DNA from: Patescibacteria group bacterium
GTDB lineage: Bacteria; Patescibacteriota; Minisyncoccia; Phycocordibacterales; JANLHH01
Reading direction: 5' to 3'
NCBI GenBank assembly: GCA_038063375.1
Contig: JBBTVG010000005.1
Coordinates: 21,669 to 73,553, forward strand
Length of the DNA: 51,885 bases
In this document: piece by piece, positions 15,638 to 22,867 of the stretch
How the letters are laid out: each line of letters opens with the position of its first letter
Numbering within the stretch: the stretch's first letter is position 1
Made by a program: the position numbers and the translations under genes
Notes under the pieces: model-generated
Seen by the model: the letters and a program-made list of their open reading frames with translations, nothing else
Told to the model about the DNA's origin: nothing
The model's database searches: none

Positions 15638-16669
15638 CTATTTCAGATATTTTCCGCTTGCAATCACATGCTCCACCAGCGAATGCGTATACCCCATTTC
15701 ATTGTCGTACCACGCGACCACTTTTACCAAGTTGCCGCCCACGACGCGCGTAAAAGCAAGATCGGCGATAGAAGCGTGCGGATTGCCGATGATATCGGAA
15801 GAAACGAGCGGCTCTTCAGTAACGGTAAATACTTTTCCCCATCGCTTTTCGCCTGCCGCTTTTTTTAATATCGCATTCACCTCTTCTGCGCTCGTATCTC
15901 GTTTGCTCACGAACGTAATGTCAGCAATGGAGCCGACCACGATCGGCACACGCATCGCGATGCCGTCAAACTTTCCCTCAAGGTCTTTGATAACTTTCGT
16001 GGTGGCGATGGCGGCGCCTGTCGTTCCTGGAATGATATTTTGCGCCGCGGCGCGTCCTTTGCGGAAATCTTTCTGGTCGGGAGAATCCACTATTTTTTGC
16101 GTCGCCGTGTATCCGTGCACGGTATTCAAGAGCGCTTTCTCAATACCGAGTGCCTCATGCAATATCTGCATGACCGGACTGCCGGCATTCGTGGTGCATG
16201 ACGCGTTGGAAGAGATCTGGCATACCGCAAGCGCCTCTTCGTTCACACCCATAAGCACCGTACTGCCGGAGACCCCCGCGTCTTCCGGATTGTCTTTGAT
16301 CGGCGCAGATACGACAACGCGCTTGGCGCCCGCCACCAGATGTACTTTTGATTTTTCATAACTGGCAAAGATACCTGTCGATTCCAGTACGATATCAATA
16401 TCAAGGTCGCCCCACGGCAACTTGCTCGGTTCTCGTTCACTTAAAAAAATAACTTCTTTACCGTCAACAACAAGCTTCCCCTCTTTGACGACAATCTCAA
16501 AATCACTCTTGCCATATGCCGTGTCGTACTTCAGAAGATATGCCAGATTTTGGATATCCCCCAAGTCATTGATAGCAACGATCTCAAGCTCTTTACGATT
16601 CTTTGCGATTTTGAAAAACGCACGTCCGATGCGTCCAAAACCATTAATGGCCACTCGCGTTGTTTTCAT
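15638..16669 (-). CDS. gap: Glyceraldehyde-3-phosphate dehydrogenase
   Basis: Glycolytic enzyme oxidising glyceraldehyde 3-phosphate to 1,3-bisphosphoglycerate. The 343 residues contain NGFGRIGR (9-16) of the Rossmann fold, Asp35 after the second strand (VAINDLGD), which favours NAD, the catalytic loop SSNASCTTN with Cys158, partner His185 (NTVHGYT) and the C-terminal WYDNEMGYTHSLV. It appears to be the first gene of the run that continues into the LCAT-like hydrolase, rpiB, rpe and both transketolase halves. A TATACT box in the AT-rich stretch upstream (about 16697) may be the promoter. Confidence 0.97.
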   Translation of the reverse strand: MKTTRVAINGFGRIGRAFFKIAKNRKELEIVAINDLGDIQNLAYLLKYDTAYGKSDFEIVVKEGKLVVDGKEVIFLSEREPSKLPWGDLDIDIVLESTGIFASYEKSKVHLVAGAKRVVVSAPIKDNPEDAGVSGSTVLMGVNEEALAVCQISSNASCTTNAGSPVMQILHEALGIEKALLNTVHGYTATQKIVDSPDQKDFRKGRAAAQNIIPGTTGAAIATTKVIKDLEGKFDGIAMRVPIVVGSIADITFVSKRDTSAEEVNAILKKAAGEKRWGKVFTVTEEPLVSSDIIGNPHASIADLAFTRVVGGNLVKVVAWYDNEMGYTHSLVEHVIASGKYLK

Positions 16670-16797
16670 ACGTACTTTAAAGATTATTCAGTAATTACCA
16701 TTCAGTATACATGACAGCCACGGAAAAGAAAAAGCGCTCTAGAATGGTACTTCCGTGGGGTATTACTTACACAGAATCTCCATAGCAACACTACGAA

Positions 16798-16819
16798 AAA
16801 CAGCCCGGGAGGGCTGTTT
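16798..16819 (-). terminator. Intrinsic terminator of gatB
   Basis: Nine-base arms AAACAGCCC (16798-16806) and GGGCTGTTT (16811-16819) enclose GGGA. On the minus strand the stem is followed by TTTTT. It lies 18 bp after the gatB stop codon and separates this operon from gap. Confidence 0.85.
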
Positions 16820-16837
16820 GAGTCACGCCAAACGCAA

Positions 16838-18271
16838 TTACAGATTTTTTAGTTTTTCTTCAAATATTTTTTTGAGCGCAGCGGGATTTGCCGCGCCGCT
16901 AGTCGCTCGCATTCCCTGTCCAACAAGATATTGCAGTGCCGCTTCTTTGCCCGCCCTATAATCGGCGGCAACCTGTTCGTTCTCGCTGATGATCCGCAGA
17001 ACAGTCGCTGCCAATTCCCCTTCGTCACTTTTTTGGAAGAGTCCTCTTTGCTGTGCGATGGCACGCGAATTGCCGCCTTCCGTGACAAGTATTTTCAAAA
17101 TATCTTTCGCGCCACGGGAAGAGATCTCTCCTGCGCCAGTCATCTTCATTAACTCCACAAAATCCTCTATCTGTGGAAGCCTGACTCCTCCCGCAGAAGG
17201 AGAAAGGCCCACCAAGTCAGAGGTGATGTAGTTTGAAGCAAGCGCGATTGCCTTTTTGTCGCCCGAAAGCGCCGAAGCCACGCGTTCAAAAAATGCTCCG
17301 AGTTCCCGGTCAACAATGAAGCTTTCAATATCTTCATCTTTAATGCCGTACTCTTTTTTATACCGCTCTCGTTTCTCCCACGGCAATTCGGGAAGTTCCA
17401 TGTTTTGGAATTCCTCTATCTCGCTTATTTTGAGCTTCGGCAGATCAGGATCCGGAAAATAGCGATAATCTTCGGAAGTTTCCTTGAGGCGCTGAGAGAA
17501 AGTAGCTTGTTTTTTCTCATCCCATCCGCGGGTTTCCTGTAACACTCGCTCTCCTTTTTCAATCACCGTGATCTGTCTTTCTATTTCATAGTTGATGGCG
17601 CGCTCCACCACGCGAAACGAGTTAAGATTTTTCACCTCCACTTTGGTGCCAAACGTGTCCGTCGTGCTCACCGACACGTTTGCTTCCACGCGCATCTCCC
17701 CTTTCTCCATATTCGCGTCGGACGCGCCGAGGAAACGCAGCAAGAGCTGAAGCTCTTTCGCGAAGGCAACCGCCTGCTCTGCGTCTTTCACTACCGGCTC
17801 CGTCACCAGCTCCATCAAGGGCATCCCTGCGCGATTGAAATCAACAAGGCTGTACCCGCCTTGACTCGTCTCCGGCGAGGCAGGATCCCCTTTTTCGTGA
17901 GTGGAACGCGCGGTATCTTCTTCTAAATGCACGCGTGTGATCGCTACCCCCTTGAGCAATCCTCCCGAGACGAGTGGATATTTATATTGGCTGATTTGAT
18001 AGCCTTTGGGAATATCGGGATAAAAATAGTTCTTCCGATCAAACTCGGTGAAGTCGGCAATGGTGGCACCGATCGCTTTTCCCACCTTGAGAACGTGTTT
18101 GACCGCTTCCTTATTAATGACAGGCAAAGTACCCGGATGCGCCATACATACGGGGCAAATATTCACATTGGGGCGTTTCTCCTCGGGGTCGTTCTTGGAG
18201 TTGCAGAACATCTTGGTCAGTGTTTTCAACTCCGCGTGCACCTCCAATCCTATCGTTGCTTTATACTCCAT
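16838..18271 (-). CDS. gatB: Aspartyl/glutamyl-tRNA amidotransferase subunit B
   Basis: Subunit B of GatCAB, which converts Glu-tRNA(Gln) and Asp-tRNA(Asn) to the amidated forms. The 477 residues start with EYKATIGLEVHAEL, carry the zinc-site cysteines (Cys23 in MFCNSKND; Cys39 and Cys42 in NICPVCMAHPG), the kinase-like core (DFNRAGMPLMELVTEP, GEMRVEANVS, VEVKNLNSFR) and the C-terminal YqeY-like helical tail. Length is normal. GatA and GatC are not in the window. It is last in the secA run, following the 24-residue membrane ORF by 23 bp, and ends at a good terminator. Confidence 0.97.
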   Translation of the reverse strand: MEYKATIGLEVHAELKTLTKMFCNSKNDPEEKRPNVNICPVCMAHPGTLPVINKEAVKHVLKVGKAIGATIADFTEFDRKNYFYPDIPKGYQISQYKYPLVSGGLLKGVAITRVHLEEDTARSTHEKGDPASPETSQGGYSLVDFNRAGMPLMELVTEPVVKDAEQAVAFAKELQLLLRFLGASDANMEKGEMRVEANVSVSTTDTFGTKVEVKNLNSFRVVERAINYEIERQITVIEKGERVLQETRGWDEKKQATFSQRLKETSEDYRYFPDPDLPKLKISEIEEFQNMELPELPWEKRERYKKEYGIKDEDIESFIVDRELGAFFERVASALSGDKKAIALASNYITSDLVGLSPSAGGVRLPQIEDFVELMKMTGAGEISSRGAKDILKILVTEGGNSRAIAQQRGLFQKSDEGELAATVLRIISENEQVAADYRAGKEAALQYLVGQGMRATSGAANPAALKKIFEEKLKNL

Positions 18272-18294
18272 GGTTTCACCTTATACCAAAATAT

Positions 18295-18369
18295 CTAGTA
18301 ATACAATTGTGCGGCAAAGGTTGAAACAACAAACGCCACGCCAATCACTATCAAAAAAAATTCTGCCAT
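18295..18369 (-). CDS. 24-residue single-pass membrane microprotein
   Basis: A short ORF between the YvlD-type gene and gatB. It starts at the ATG at 18367-18369, reads MAEFFLIVIGVAFVVS and ends in AAQLYY with TAG at 18295-18297. It is almost entirely one transmembrane helix. A GGAAAGG stands three bases before the ATG, a better ribosome-binding site than most genes here have. The ORF begins 16 bp after the upstream stop and ends 23 bp before gatB, fitting an operon member. No family is recognised. The small size means it could be chance, but the ribosome-binding site and the perfect hydrophobic span argue for a real peptide. Confidence 0.45.
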   Translation of the reverse strand: MAEFFLIVIGVAFVVSTFAAQLYY

Positions 18370-18385
18370 ACGCCTTTCCGGTATC

Positions 18386-18724
18386 TTAGTCCAAAAGCTC
18401 GCTACTTATATAACTTACCGCGGACACCACAAGCGAGCCGAGGAGCGCGGCAAGGAAACCCTCCACGGAAAATCCTTTCACGATCGTTGAAAGGAACCAA
18501 AAAAGAAACCCGTTGATCACGAACGTAAAGAGTCCTAGCGTCAAAAGATTGATCGGAAGCGTAAGGACGACCAGAATGGGTTTTAAAACAATATTTACCA
18601 CCCCTAAGAGTACAGCAACGATGAGCGCCGTATAAAACGAGGTCACGGCAATGCCCGGCACGAGATATGCCGCAAGTAAAAGCGAAAGTGCGACGATGAA
18701 CCATTTTACGATTATGCGCATCAT
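18386..18724 (-). CDS. YvlD / phage-holin-family-IV membrane protein
   Basis: A 112-residue integral membrane protein with four predicted helices: about 5-25, 30-48, 52-72 and 88-108. The segment LGVVNIVLKPILVVLTLPINLLTLGLF with NGFLFW is typical of the YvlD family (annotated as 4-TMS phage holin superfamily IV), widespread in non-phage contexts and of unknown function. Nothing around it is phage-related. It lies 63 bp downstream of secA. A stem at 18764-18786 stands between the two but lacks a T-run on the minus strand, so read-through is likely. Confidence 0.85.
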   Translation of the reverse strand: MMRIIVKWFIVALSLLLAAYLVPGIAVTSFYTALIVAVLLGVVNIVLKPILVVLTLPINLLTLGLFTFVINGFLFWFLSTIVKGFSVEGFLAALLGSLVVSAVSYISSELLD

Positions 18725-18763
18725 AGTGTGGTAATTATATCACAATTTTCTTCCACGATACCC

Positions 18764-18786
18764 ATATCAAGGGTAGTCCTTGATAT
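18764..18786 (-). other. Stem-loop directly after the secA stop
   Basis: Nine-base arms ATATCAAGG and CCTTGATAT form a perfect stem two bases past the secA stop codon. No T-run follows on the minus strand, so it may stabilise or process the transcript instead of ending it. Confidence 0.45.
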
Positions 18787-18787
18787 T

Positions 18788-21298
18788 TTATTTCCCATGG
18801 CAGTTTTTGTACTTCACCGGTGTTCCGTCTGGCCTTTTCGCTCCGCATGGACACGGGTCGTTGCGCCCCACTTTTTCCCCTTCTCGTTTTATCGTACCAG
18901 CCGAAGCACTGTCGGTCGGGCGCGCCACGTCGCCTATGAGACGCGCGTTCTCGTGCACTTCTTTTAACTTTTGCTCTTCGTGCGCGAATGCGCCGGCGCC
19001 TATGTTCGGCAAGAGTTCCATAAAGTGAGACTTGACGCTGTCCTGCATGTCGCGAAAGAGCCGCAATCCTTCTCTTTTGTATTCAACGAGCGGATCACGC
19101 TGGCCGTATGCGCGAAGGTTGACCGAACTGCGCATATAATCCATCGCTTCCAGGTGTTCCATCCACAACATGTCCATTGTTTGGAGCGCTAGTTTGCGCA
19201 CTCCGTCCCAGAATACTTCTTCCCCGAGTGTTTGTTTTTTCTCCTCAATAAGTTTTTTAAGATCCTCTCGCCCTTCTGTAATTTCATCCAAAAACTCGCG
19301 CGCGTACGCGCCATCCCCGCGTAAAAGTTTCCCTCGGCGTTCGTAGACGGTCTTGCGCTGTTGGTTCATCACGTCATCATAGGCGAGAACATGTTTGCGC
19401 GCGTCAAAATTGAACCCTTCTATCTTCGTTTGCGCGTTTTCAAGCGCGCGGCTGATCATTTTGTTCTCAATGGGCTGGTCTTCGGGAATACCAAACCTAC
19501 CCATCATCGTTTTGATCGCGTCAGATGCAAACACGCGCATGAGCGTATCTTCCAAAGAAACGAAAAATTGCGTTCCGCCCGGATCGCCCTGACGCCCCGC
19601 TCGTCCGCGGAGCTGGTTGTCAATGCGCCGCGCTTCGTGCCGCTCGGTTCCCAGCACGAACAACCCGCCGAGTCGCTTTACCTCTTCGTACTCTTCCTGG
19701 CTCGCCGGGTTTCCGCCAAGCTTAATATCCACGCCGCGTCCCGCCATGTTCGTAGCCACGACCACGGACCCTTTTCTTCCGCCTTGAGCGATGACCTCTC
19801 CTTCACTTTCATGCTGTTTGGCGTTGAGCACCTTATGCGGTATGCCCTCTTTGTTCAGATACGCGGAGAGCAGCTCGTTTTTTTCAATAGAAACCGTACC
19901 GACGAGTACCGGCTGGCCTGTGTCGTGAAGCTCTTTTATTTTTTTCGCGACCGCTTTGAATTTTCCCTGCTCTGTTTGGAAAATCAGGTCGTTCCCATCA
20001 ATACGCGCCACCCTCTGATTGGTCGGGACGGGAATAACCTCAAGTCCGTAGACTTTATAAAATTCCTCGTGAGAAGTAAGCGCCGTACCGGTCATGCCGG
20101 AGAGCTTTTTATAGAAACGAAAATAATTCTGAAACGTGATGGAGGCAACCGTGCGTGATTCCCTCTGCACCTGCACTCCTTCTTTCGCCTCGATCGCCTG
20201 ATGGAGCCCCTCCGACCAACGCCGCCCCGGCTGGAGGCGTCCGGTAAATTCGTCCACGATGATCACCTCGTCGTCGCGCACCACGTAATCTTTGTCGCGC
20301 TCAAAAAGCGCCTGCGCGCGCACTGCCGTTTCCAAATGGTGAACATATTTGATGCCTTTTTCGGTATAGATATTTTCAACCCCGAGTGCGTGCTCGGCTT
20401 TTTCAATCCCGCTATCGGTGAGCTGGATCGCTTTCAGTTTCTCATCAACCGCGTAATCTTCGTCCTTCTTGAGATGCATGGCAATGCGGGAAAATGTCCT
20501 GTAGAGGTCTTCGGACTCCTGCGCGGGAGCGGAAATAATAAGTGGAGTACGCGCTTCATCTATCAAGATGGAGTCTATTTCGTCCACGATCGCGTAGTTG
20601 TGTTCTCGCTGAACCAGCGCGCTTTTCGTGTATACGACATTGTCGCGAAGGTAATCAAAGCCGAATTCGTTATTCGTACCGTAGGTGATGTCCGCCTCAT
20701 ACGCTTCACGCCTGGTGCACGGGCGCAAGAATTGGTGAAATACTTTAAACGAGCCGAGTTGATCACGCTTTTCGTCCAGTTCTTTGTGGGTTGGGTCATA
20801 TATGTATGATGAGTCGTGGTTGATGACCGCGATGGAGAGTCCCAAAGCGGTATAGAGCTGACCCATCCACACCGTATCTCTGCGCGAGAGATAGTCGTTC
20901 ACGGTAACCACATGCACACCCAGGCCCTCGAGCGCGTTCAAATACGTCGGCAGTGTCGCGACCAGTGTCTTTCCTTCACCCGTCTTCATTTCTGAAATAT
21001 TTCCCTGATGAAGAATGATCCCTCCCATGAGCTGAACATCATAGTGCCGCTGTTTCAGCACGCGCTTAGCTGTTTCCCTTACGACCGCGAAAGCTTCCGG
21101 AAGAATATCGTCCAGCGTTTCCGCGGGACCCTCTTCTGAGCGAAGCCGCTTGCGAAACTCTTGCGTTTTCGCCTTCAGGGCATCGTCGGAAAGCGCGCTC
21201 ATTTTGTGCTCGTACGTATTGATCTGTGCGACAAGAGGCTCAAGGGTTTTGAGCTTCTTCGTAGTACCATCTCCAAAGATTTTACTTAAAAACTCCAT
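18788..21298 (-). CDS. secA: Preprotein translocase ATPase SecA
   Basis: Motor ATPase that pushes unfolded secreted proteins through SecYEG. The 836 residues hold all domains: Walker A MKTGEGKT (about 104-111), Walker B-like VDEIDSILIDEARTPLI, the preprotein-binding domain, the second ATPase domain (TNMAGRGVDIKLGG, QLRGRAGRQGDPG), the helical scaffold and the C-terminal zinc finger NDPCPCGAKR to NCHGK, which contacts SecB or ribosomes in other bacteria. The frame opens at 21319, but the ATG at 21298 is used because GAGGA lies five bases before it. A terminator-like palindrome lies only 27 bp upstream of the start. Confidence 0.97.
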   Translation of the reverse strand: MEFLSKIFGDGTTKKLKTLEPLVAQINTYEHKMSALSDDALKAKTQEFRKRLRSEEGPAETLDDILPEAFAVVRETAKRVLKQRHYDVQLMGGIILHQGNISEMKTGEGKTLVATLPTYLNALEGLGVHVVTVNDYLSRRDTVWMGQLYTALGLSIAVINHDSSYIYDPTHKELDEKRDQLGSFKVFHQFLRPCTRREAYEADITYGTNNEFGFDYLRDNVVYTKSALVQREHNYAIVDEIDSILIDEARTPLIISAPAQESEDLYRTFSRIAMHLKKDEDYAVDEKLKAIQLTDSGIEKAEHALGVENIYTEKGIKYVHHLETAVRAQALFERDKDYVVRDDEVIIVDEFTGRLQPGRRWSEGLHQAIEAKEGVQVQRESRTVASITFQNYFRFYKKLSGMTGTALTSHEEFYKVYGLEVIPVPTNQRVARIDGNDLIFQTEQGKFKAVAKKIKELHDTGQPVLVGTVSIEKNELLSAYLNKEGIPHKVLNAKQHESEGEVIAQGGRKGSVVVATNMAGRGVDIKLGGNPASQEEYEEVKRLGGLFVLGTERHEARRIDNQLRGRAGRQGDPGGTQFFVSLEDTLMRVFASDAIKTMMGRFGIPEDQPIENKMISRALENAQTKIEGFNFDARKHVLAYDDVMNQQRKTVYERRGKLLRGDGAYAREFLDEITEGREDLKKLIEEKKQTLGEEVFWDGVRKLALQTMDMLWMEHLEAMDYMRSSVNLRAYGQRDPLVEYKREGLRLFRDMQDSVKSHFMELLPNIGAGAFAHEEQKLKEVHENARLIGDVARPTDSASAGTIKREGEKVGRNDPCPCGAKRPDGTPVKYKNCHGK

Positions 21299-21315
21299 AG
21301 TTTTCCTCAATATTA

Positions 21316-21349
21316 CCATAAAAACAAAATCCCCCCTAGGGGGGATTTT
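21316..21349 (-). terminator. Perfect palindromic terminator in the secA leader
   Basis: A 24-base perfect palindrome (21326-21349; AAAATCCCCCCT and its inverse) is followed on the minus strand by TTTTGTTTTTA. It would end the transcript of the 31-residue basic ORF upstream. Since only 27 bp remain before secA, it may also act as an attenuator for secA. Confidence 0.7.
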
Positions 21350-21367
21350 GAGAAGACTAGAAGAAAA

Positions 21368-21463
21368 TTATTTCCTCTTGCGAGCTTTCGCGCGCTTTTT
21401 TGTGGTCTTCTTTTTTGCTGCTTTTCTTTTCTTTGGAGCAGCTTTCTTTCTTTTTGCGGCCAT
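21368..21463 (-). CDS. 31-residue Lys/Arg-rich basic microprotein
   Basis: A short ORF starting at the ATG at 21461-21463 (MAAKRKKAAPKKRKAAKKK) and ending KARKRK with TAA at 21368-21370. More than half the residues are Lys or Arg and the rest are mostly Ala, like histone H1-type tails, Hc1 of chlamydiae and the Lys/Ala-rich nucleoid peptides seen in many small genomes. Binding to DNA or RNA is inferred from charge alone. No ribosome-binding site is evident. A strong terminator follows 18 bp after the stop, which supports a separate short transcript. It is too short for ordinary gene finders. Confidence 0.55.
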   Translation of the reverse strand: MAAKRKKAAPKKRKAAKKKTTKKRAKARKRK

Positions 21464-21750
21464 ATATAAAAAACTGTTTTTAGGTTTATAAAAAATCGAC
21501 CTCATGTATGCTCTCTAAAAATTAAAAAACTTTTAGAGCAACTAACAACTTGAAATGAAAAAATCGTTTATGAACTTTTTCTAACTTAATTATCGTACAT
21601 TCAGAAATAAAAACAACAATATTTCGTGCTCATGTGTGGATAACTTTTTGAAAAACATTTTTTAACAAAAAAATATTTTTCTTTTCTTTTAACCATAGAG
21701 ATATATTTTTACATACGTGCGGTTCATGCTCACGTCACTTACTGGAGTGC

Positions 21751-21788
21751 GAACAAAAAAATTCCACCGCGGTGGAATTTTTTTGTTC
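21751..21788. terminator. 38-bp perfect palindrome, bidirectional terminator
   Basis: Two 19-base arms (GAACAAAAAAATTCCACCG and its inverse) with no loop. Seven-base A and T runs flank the GC core, so both strands give a stem followed by T residues. It can terminate transcription from either side. Confidence 0.75.
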
Positions 21789-21789
21789 C

Positions 21790-21865
21790 TGTACATCTAT
21801 GGTCGGCGGGGGCGGCTCCTAAACAAATGTCTTAAGTGAGTGCAGCCGCCGACCATAGATGTACA
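21790..21865. repeat. Hairpin with 20-bp perfect arms
   Basis: Arms 21790-21809 (TGTACATCTATGGTCGGCGG) and 21846-21865 are exact inverse copies separated by 36 bases. The loop side has an alternative GGCGGCT/AGCCGCC pairing. It begins one base after the 38-bp palindrome. Confidence 0.75.
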
Positions 21866-21949
21866 CAAACACGTACACTCACTAGTTCATATAGTATACC
21901 TTTTTGTTAAGTTTTTTCTAGTTACTAGTTGATAGACACGCCCCGTGAG

Positions 21950-22072
21950 TTACTTTTGGCATGGCACAAAGTGCGTTTCTTTCAGCGCAATTCCAAAATC
22001 TACTACGGGGCACGCAAAGTCCCGCCGAAGCGGGACCTTACGCAGACATTCGTTTGTTTTGGAGCACCACAT
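21950..22072 (-). CDS. Possible 40-residue Cys-containing ORF or structured RNA
   Basis: The minus-strand ORF starts at the ATG at 22070-22072 (MWCSKTNECLRKVPLRRD) and ends HFVPCQK with TAA at 21950-21952; it has four cysteines. A promoter-like TTGACT-16-TAGTAT lies just upstream, and two strong hairpins lie downstream. The same bases form nested stems: GCCCCGT-GAGT with ACTACGGGGC (21940-21950 and 22002-22011), TTTTGG with CCAAAA (21954-21959 and 21993-21998), and a perfect 7-bp hairpin GTCCCGC/GCGGGAC (22019-22036). A 40-codon open frame arises by chance fairly often, so a non-coding RNA is just as likely. Confidence 0.3.
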   Translation of the reverse strand: MWCSKTNECLRKVPLRRDFACPVVDFGIALKETHFVPCQK

Positions 22073-22087
22073 AGCACTCACACCACT

Positions 22088-22115
22088 ATACTACCCGAAT
22101 TCCCTAAAAAGTCAA
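22088..22115 (-). promoter_or_regulatory. Promoter-like pair upstream of the 40-residue ORF
   Basis: TTGACT (22110-22115) and TAGTAT (22088-22093) are 16 bases apart on the minus strand. The predicted start would be near 22081, about nine bases before the ATG at 22072, matching the short leaders seen elsewhere in the window. Confidence 0.35.
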
Positions 22116-22117
22116 CC

Positions 22118-22217
22118 GAGCACCACTTTTACTAACTTCTCCATTGGGTATCTGCGGAAACAATGATTACATTATGCACCAAAAGTTTCATTTGTTTCAA
22201 AAGTAAAAGTGGTGCTC
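22118..22217. repeat. 100-bp element with 16-bp perfect terminal inverted repeats
   Basis: GAGCACCACTTTTACT (22118-22133) is exactly inverted at 22202-22217. A third partial copy of the end (GGAGCACCAC) lies at 22061-22070. The inner part has no ORF. It sits downstream of the rhodanese gene and could be a small mobile or REP-like repeat, or a long-range terminator. Confidence 0.5.
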
Positions 22218-22249
22218 CGGTCAACCCCCTAGTATCTCCATTCATATTA

Positions 22250-22864
22250 CTAGCAGCTGAATTCTCCCTCGCCGCACGCGGAAGGAAGTTCGCGTAAAAC
22301 GGGAATACCAGGTTCTTTGCCTTTCCAAATATAATCTTCGGGTTTTGTCGTCTTCCATTCGTGTTCATGATTCCACAGCGTCCAGAAATACCGCCATTCA
22401 TTCCATCCGATGCCGAGCGTTTTGACATAGATGTCATTTTCAACAAGCATTTTCCCGATCTTCCTCCCCGTCATGCAGGGAATACTGTAACAATAGGTAA
22501 CGATCTCTTTTCCGGGATTAGCCGCGATAAGCTCCCGGAATTGCCCCACGATTCGATCCACTTCTTCATAGGCGGGCGTGTTCGGGTCCGTGTACGCGGG
22601 AATATTCACGGCGCTTATGATATGTTCGCGCTCGTACTCTTGCGGGCTTCTCAGATCAACAATGACAATACCTGCCCCTCCTTTATCCAATTTTCCCCGC
22701 AAACCGTGTGGACTCACATGCGCCGCGTTCTCAACTTCATAAAATTCCTTGATGAGTTCATTGGTGCTCGGCTTGTATGATTTTTGCATTGCAAAAAACG
22801 CCCCGCCGCCCGCCAAAGCTCCGACAACCGCCGATATGAGTATGATTTTTACGTTTTGATTCAT
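22250..22864 (-). CDS. Membrane-anchored rhodanese-like protein
   Basis: A 204-residue rhodanese-domain protein. Residues about 5-26 form an N-terminal membrane anchor facing out of the cell. The rhodanese fold covers about 65-160 with IVIVDLRSPQEYEREHI and the active-site region VTYCYSIPCMTGRKIGKML (Cys125 and Cys130). The loop is longer than the usual CxxGxR, so which Cys carries sulfur is unclear. The C-terminal part has a Trp-rich stretch and ends in CGEGEFSC. Its gene lies 3 bp after the DsbA-like gene, so a joint role in extracytoplasmic thiol chemistry is inferred. Confidence 0.85.
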   Translation of the reverse strand: MNQNVKIILISAVVGALAGGGAFFAMQKSYKPSTNELIKEFYEVENAAHVSPHGLRGKLDKGGAGIVIVDLRSPQEYEREHIISAVNIPAYTDPNTPAYEEVDRIVGQFRELIAANPGKEIVTYCYSIPCMTGRKIGKMLVENDIYVKTLGIGWNEWRYFWTLWNHEHEWKTTKPEDYIWKGKEPGIPVLRELPSACGEGEFSC

Positions 22865-22867
22865 ATA

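Larger units (their letters stand above)
21490..22249. other. Gene-poor palindrome-rich intergenic region
   Basis: About 760 bp without a long gene. 21490-21720 is strongly AT-rich and holds one perfect DnaA-box-like site (TTATCCACA on the minus strand, 21635-21643) and a CTCTAAAA/TTTTAGAG stem. Then come a 38-bp palindrome (21751-21788), a 20-bp-arm hairpin (21790-21865), a nested stem region with a possible 40-residue ORF (21940-22072) and a 16-bp inverted repeat (22118-22217). It separates secA from the rhodanese gene, all of which are read on the minus strand. Confidence 0.6.

Noticed and set aside
18386-18724. Phage holin
   Set aside because: The family name is historical; YvlD-type proteins are ordinary chromosomal membrane proteins, and the neighbours are secA and gatB.
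19361-20158. Plus-strand ORF of 265 codons
   Set aside because: Antisense to secA, whose motifs are complete throughout the region.
21500-21720. AT-rich region with a perfect DnaA-box-like site as a replication origin
   Set aside because: Only one box was seen, dnaA is absent, and genes on both sides run in the same direction, so there is no strand switch as expected at an origin.
21900-22140. tRNA, tmRNA, RNase P or SRP RNA in the structured region
   Set aside because: No T-loop, CCA end, conserved SRP tetraloop region or RNase P core motifs could be found on either strand.
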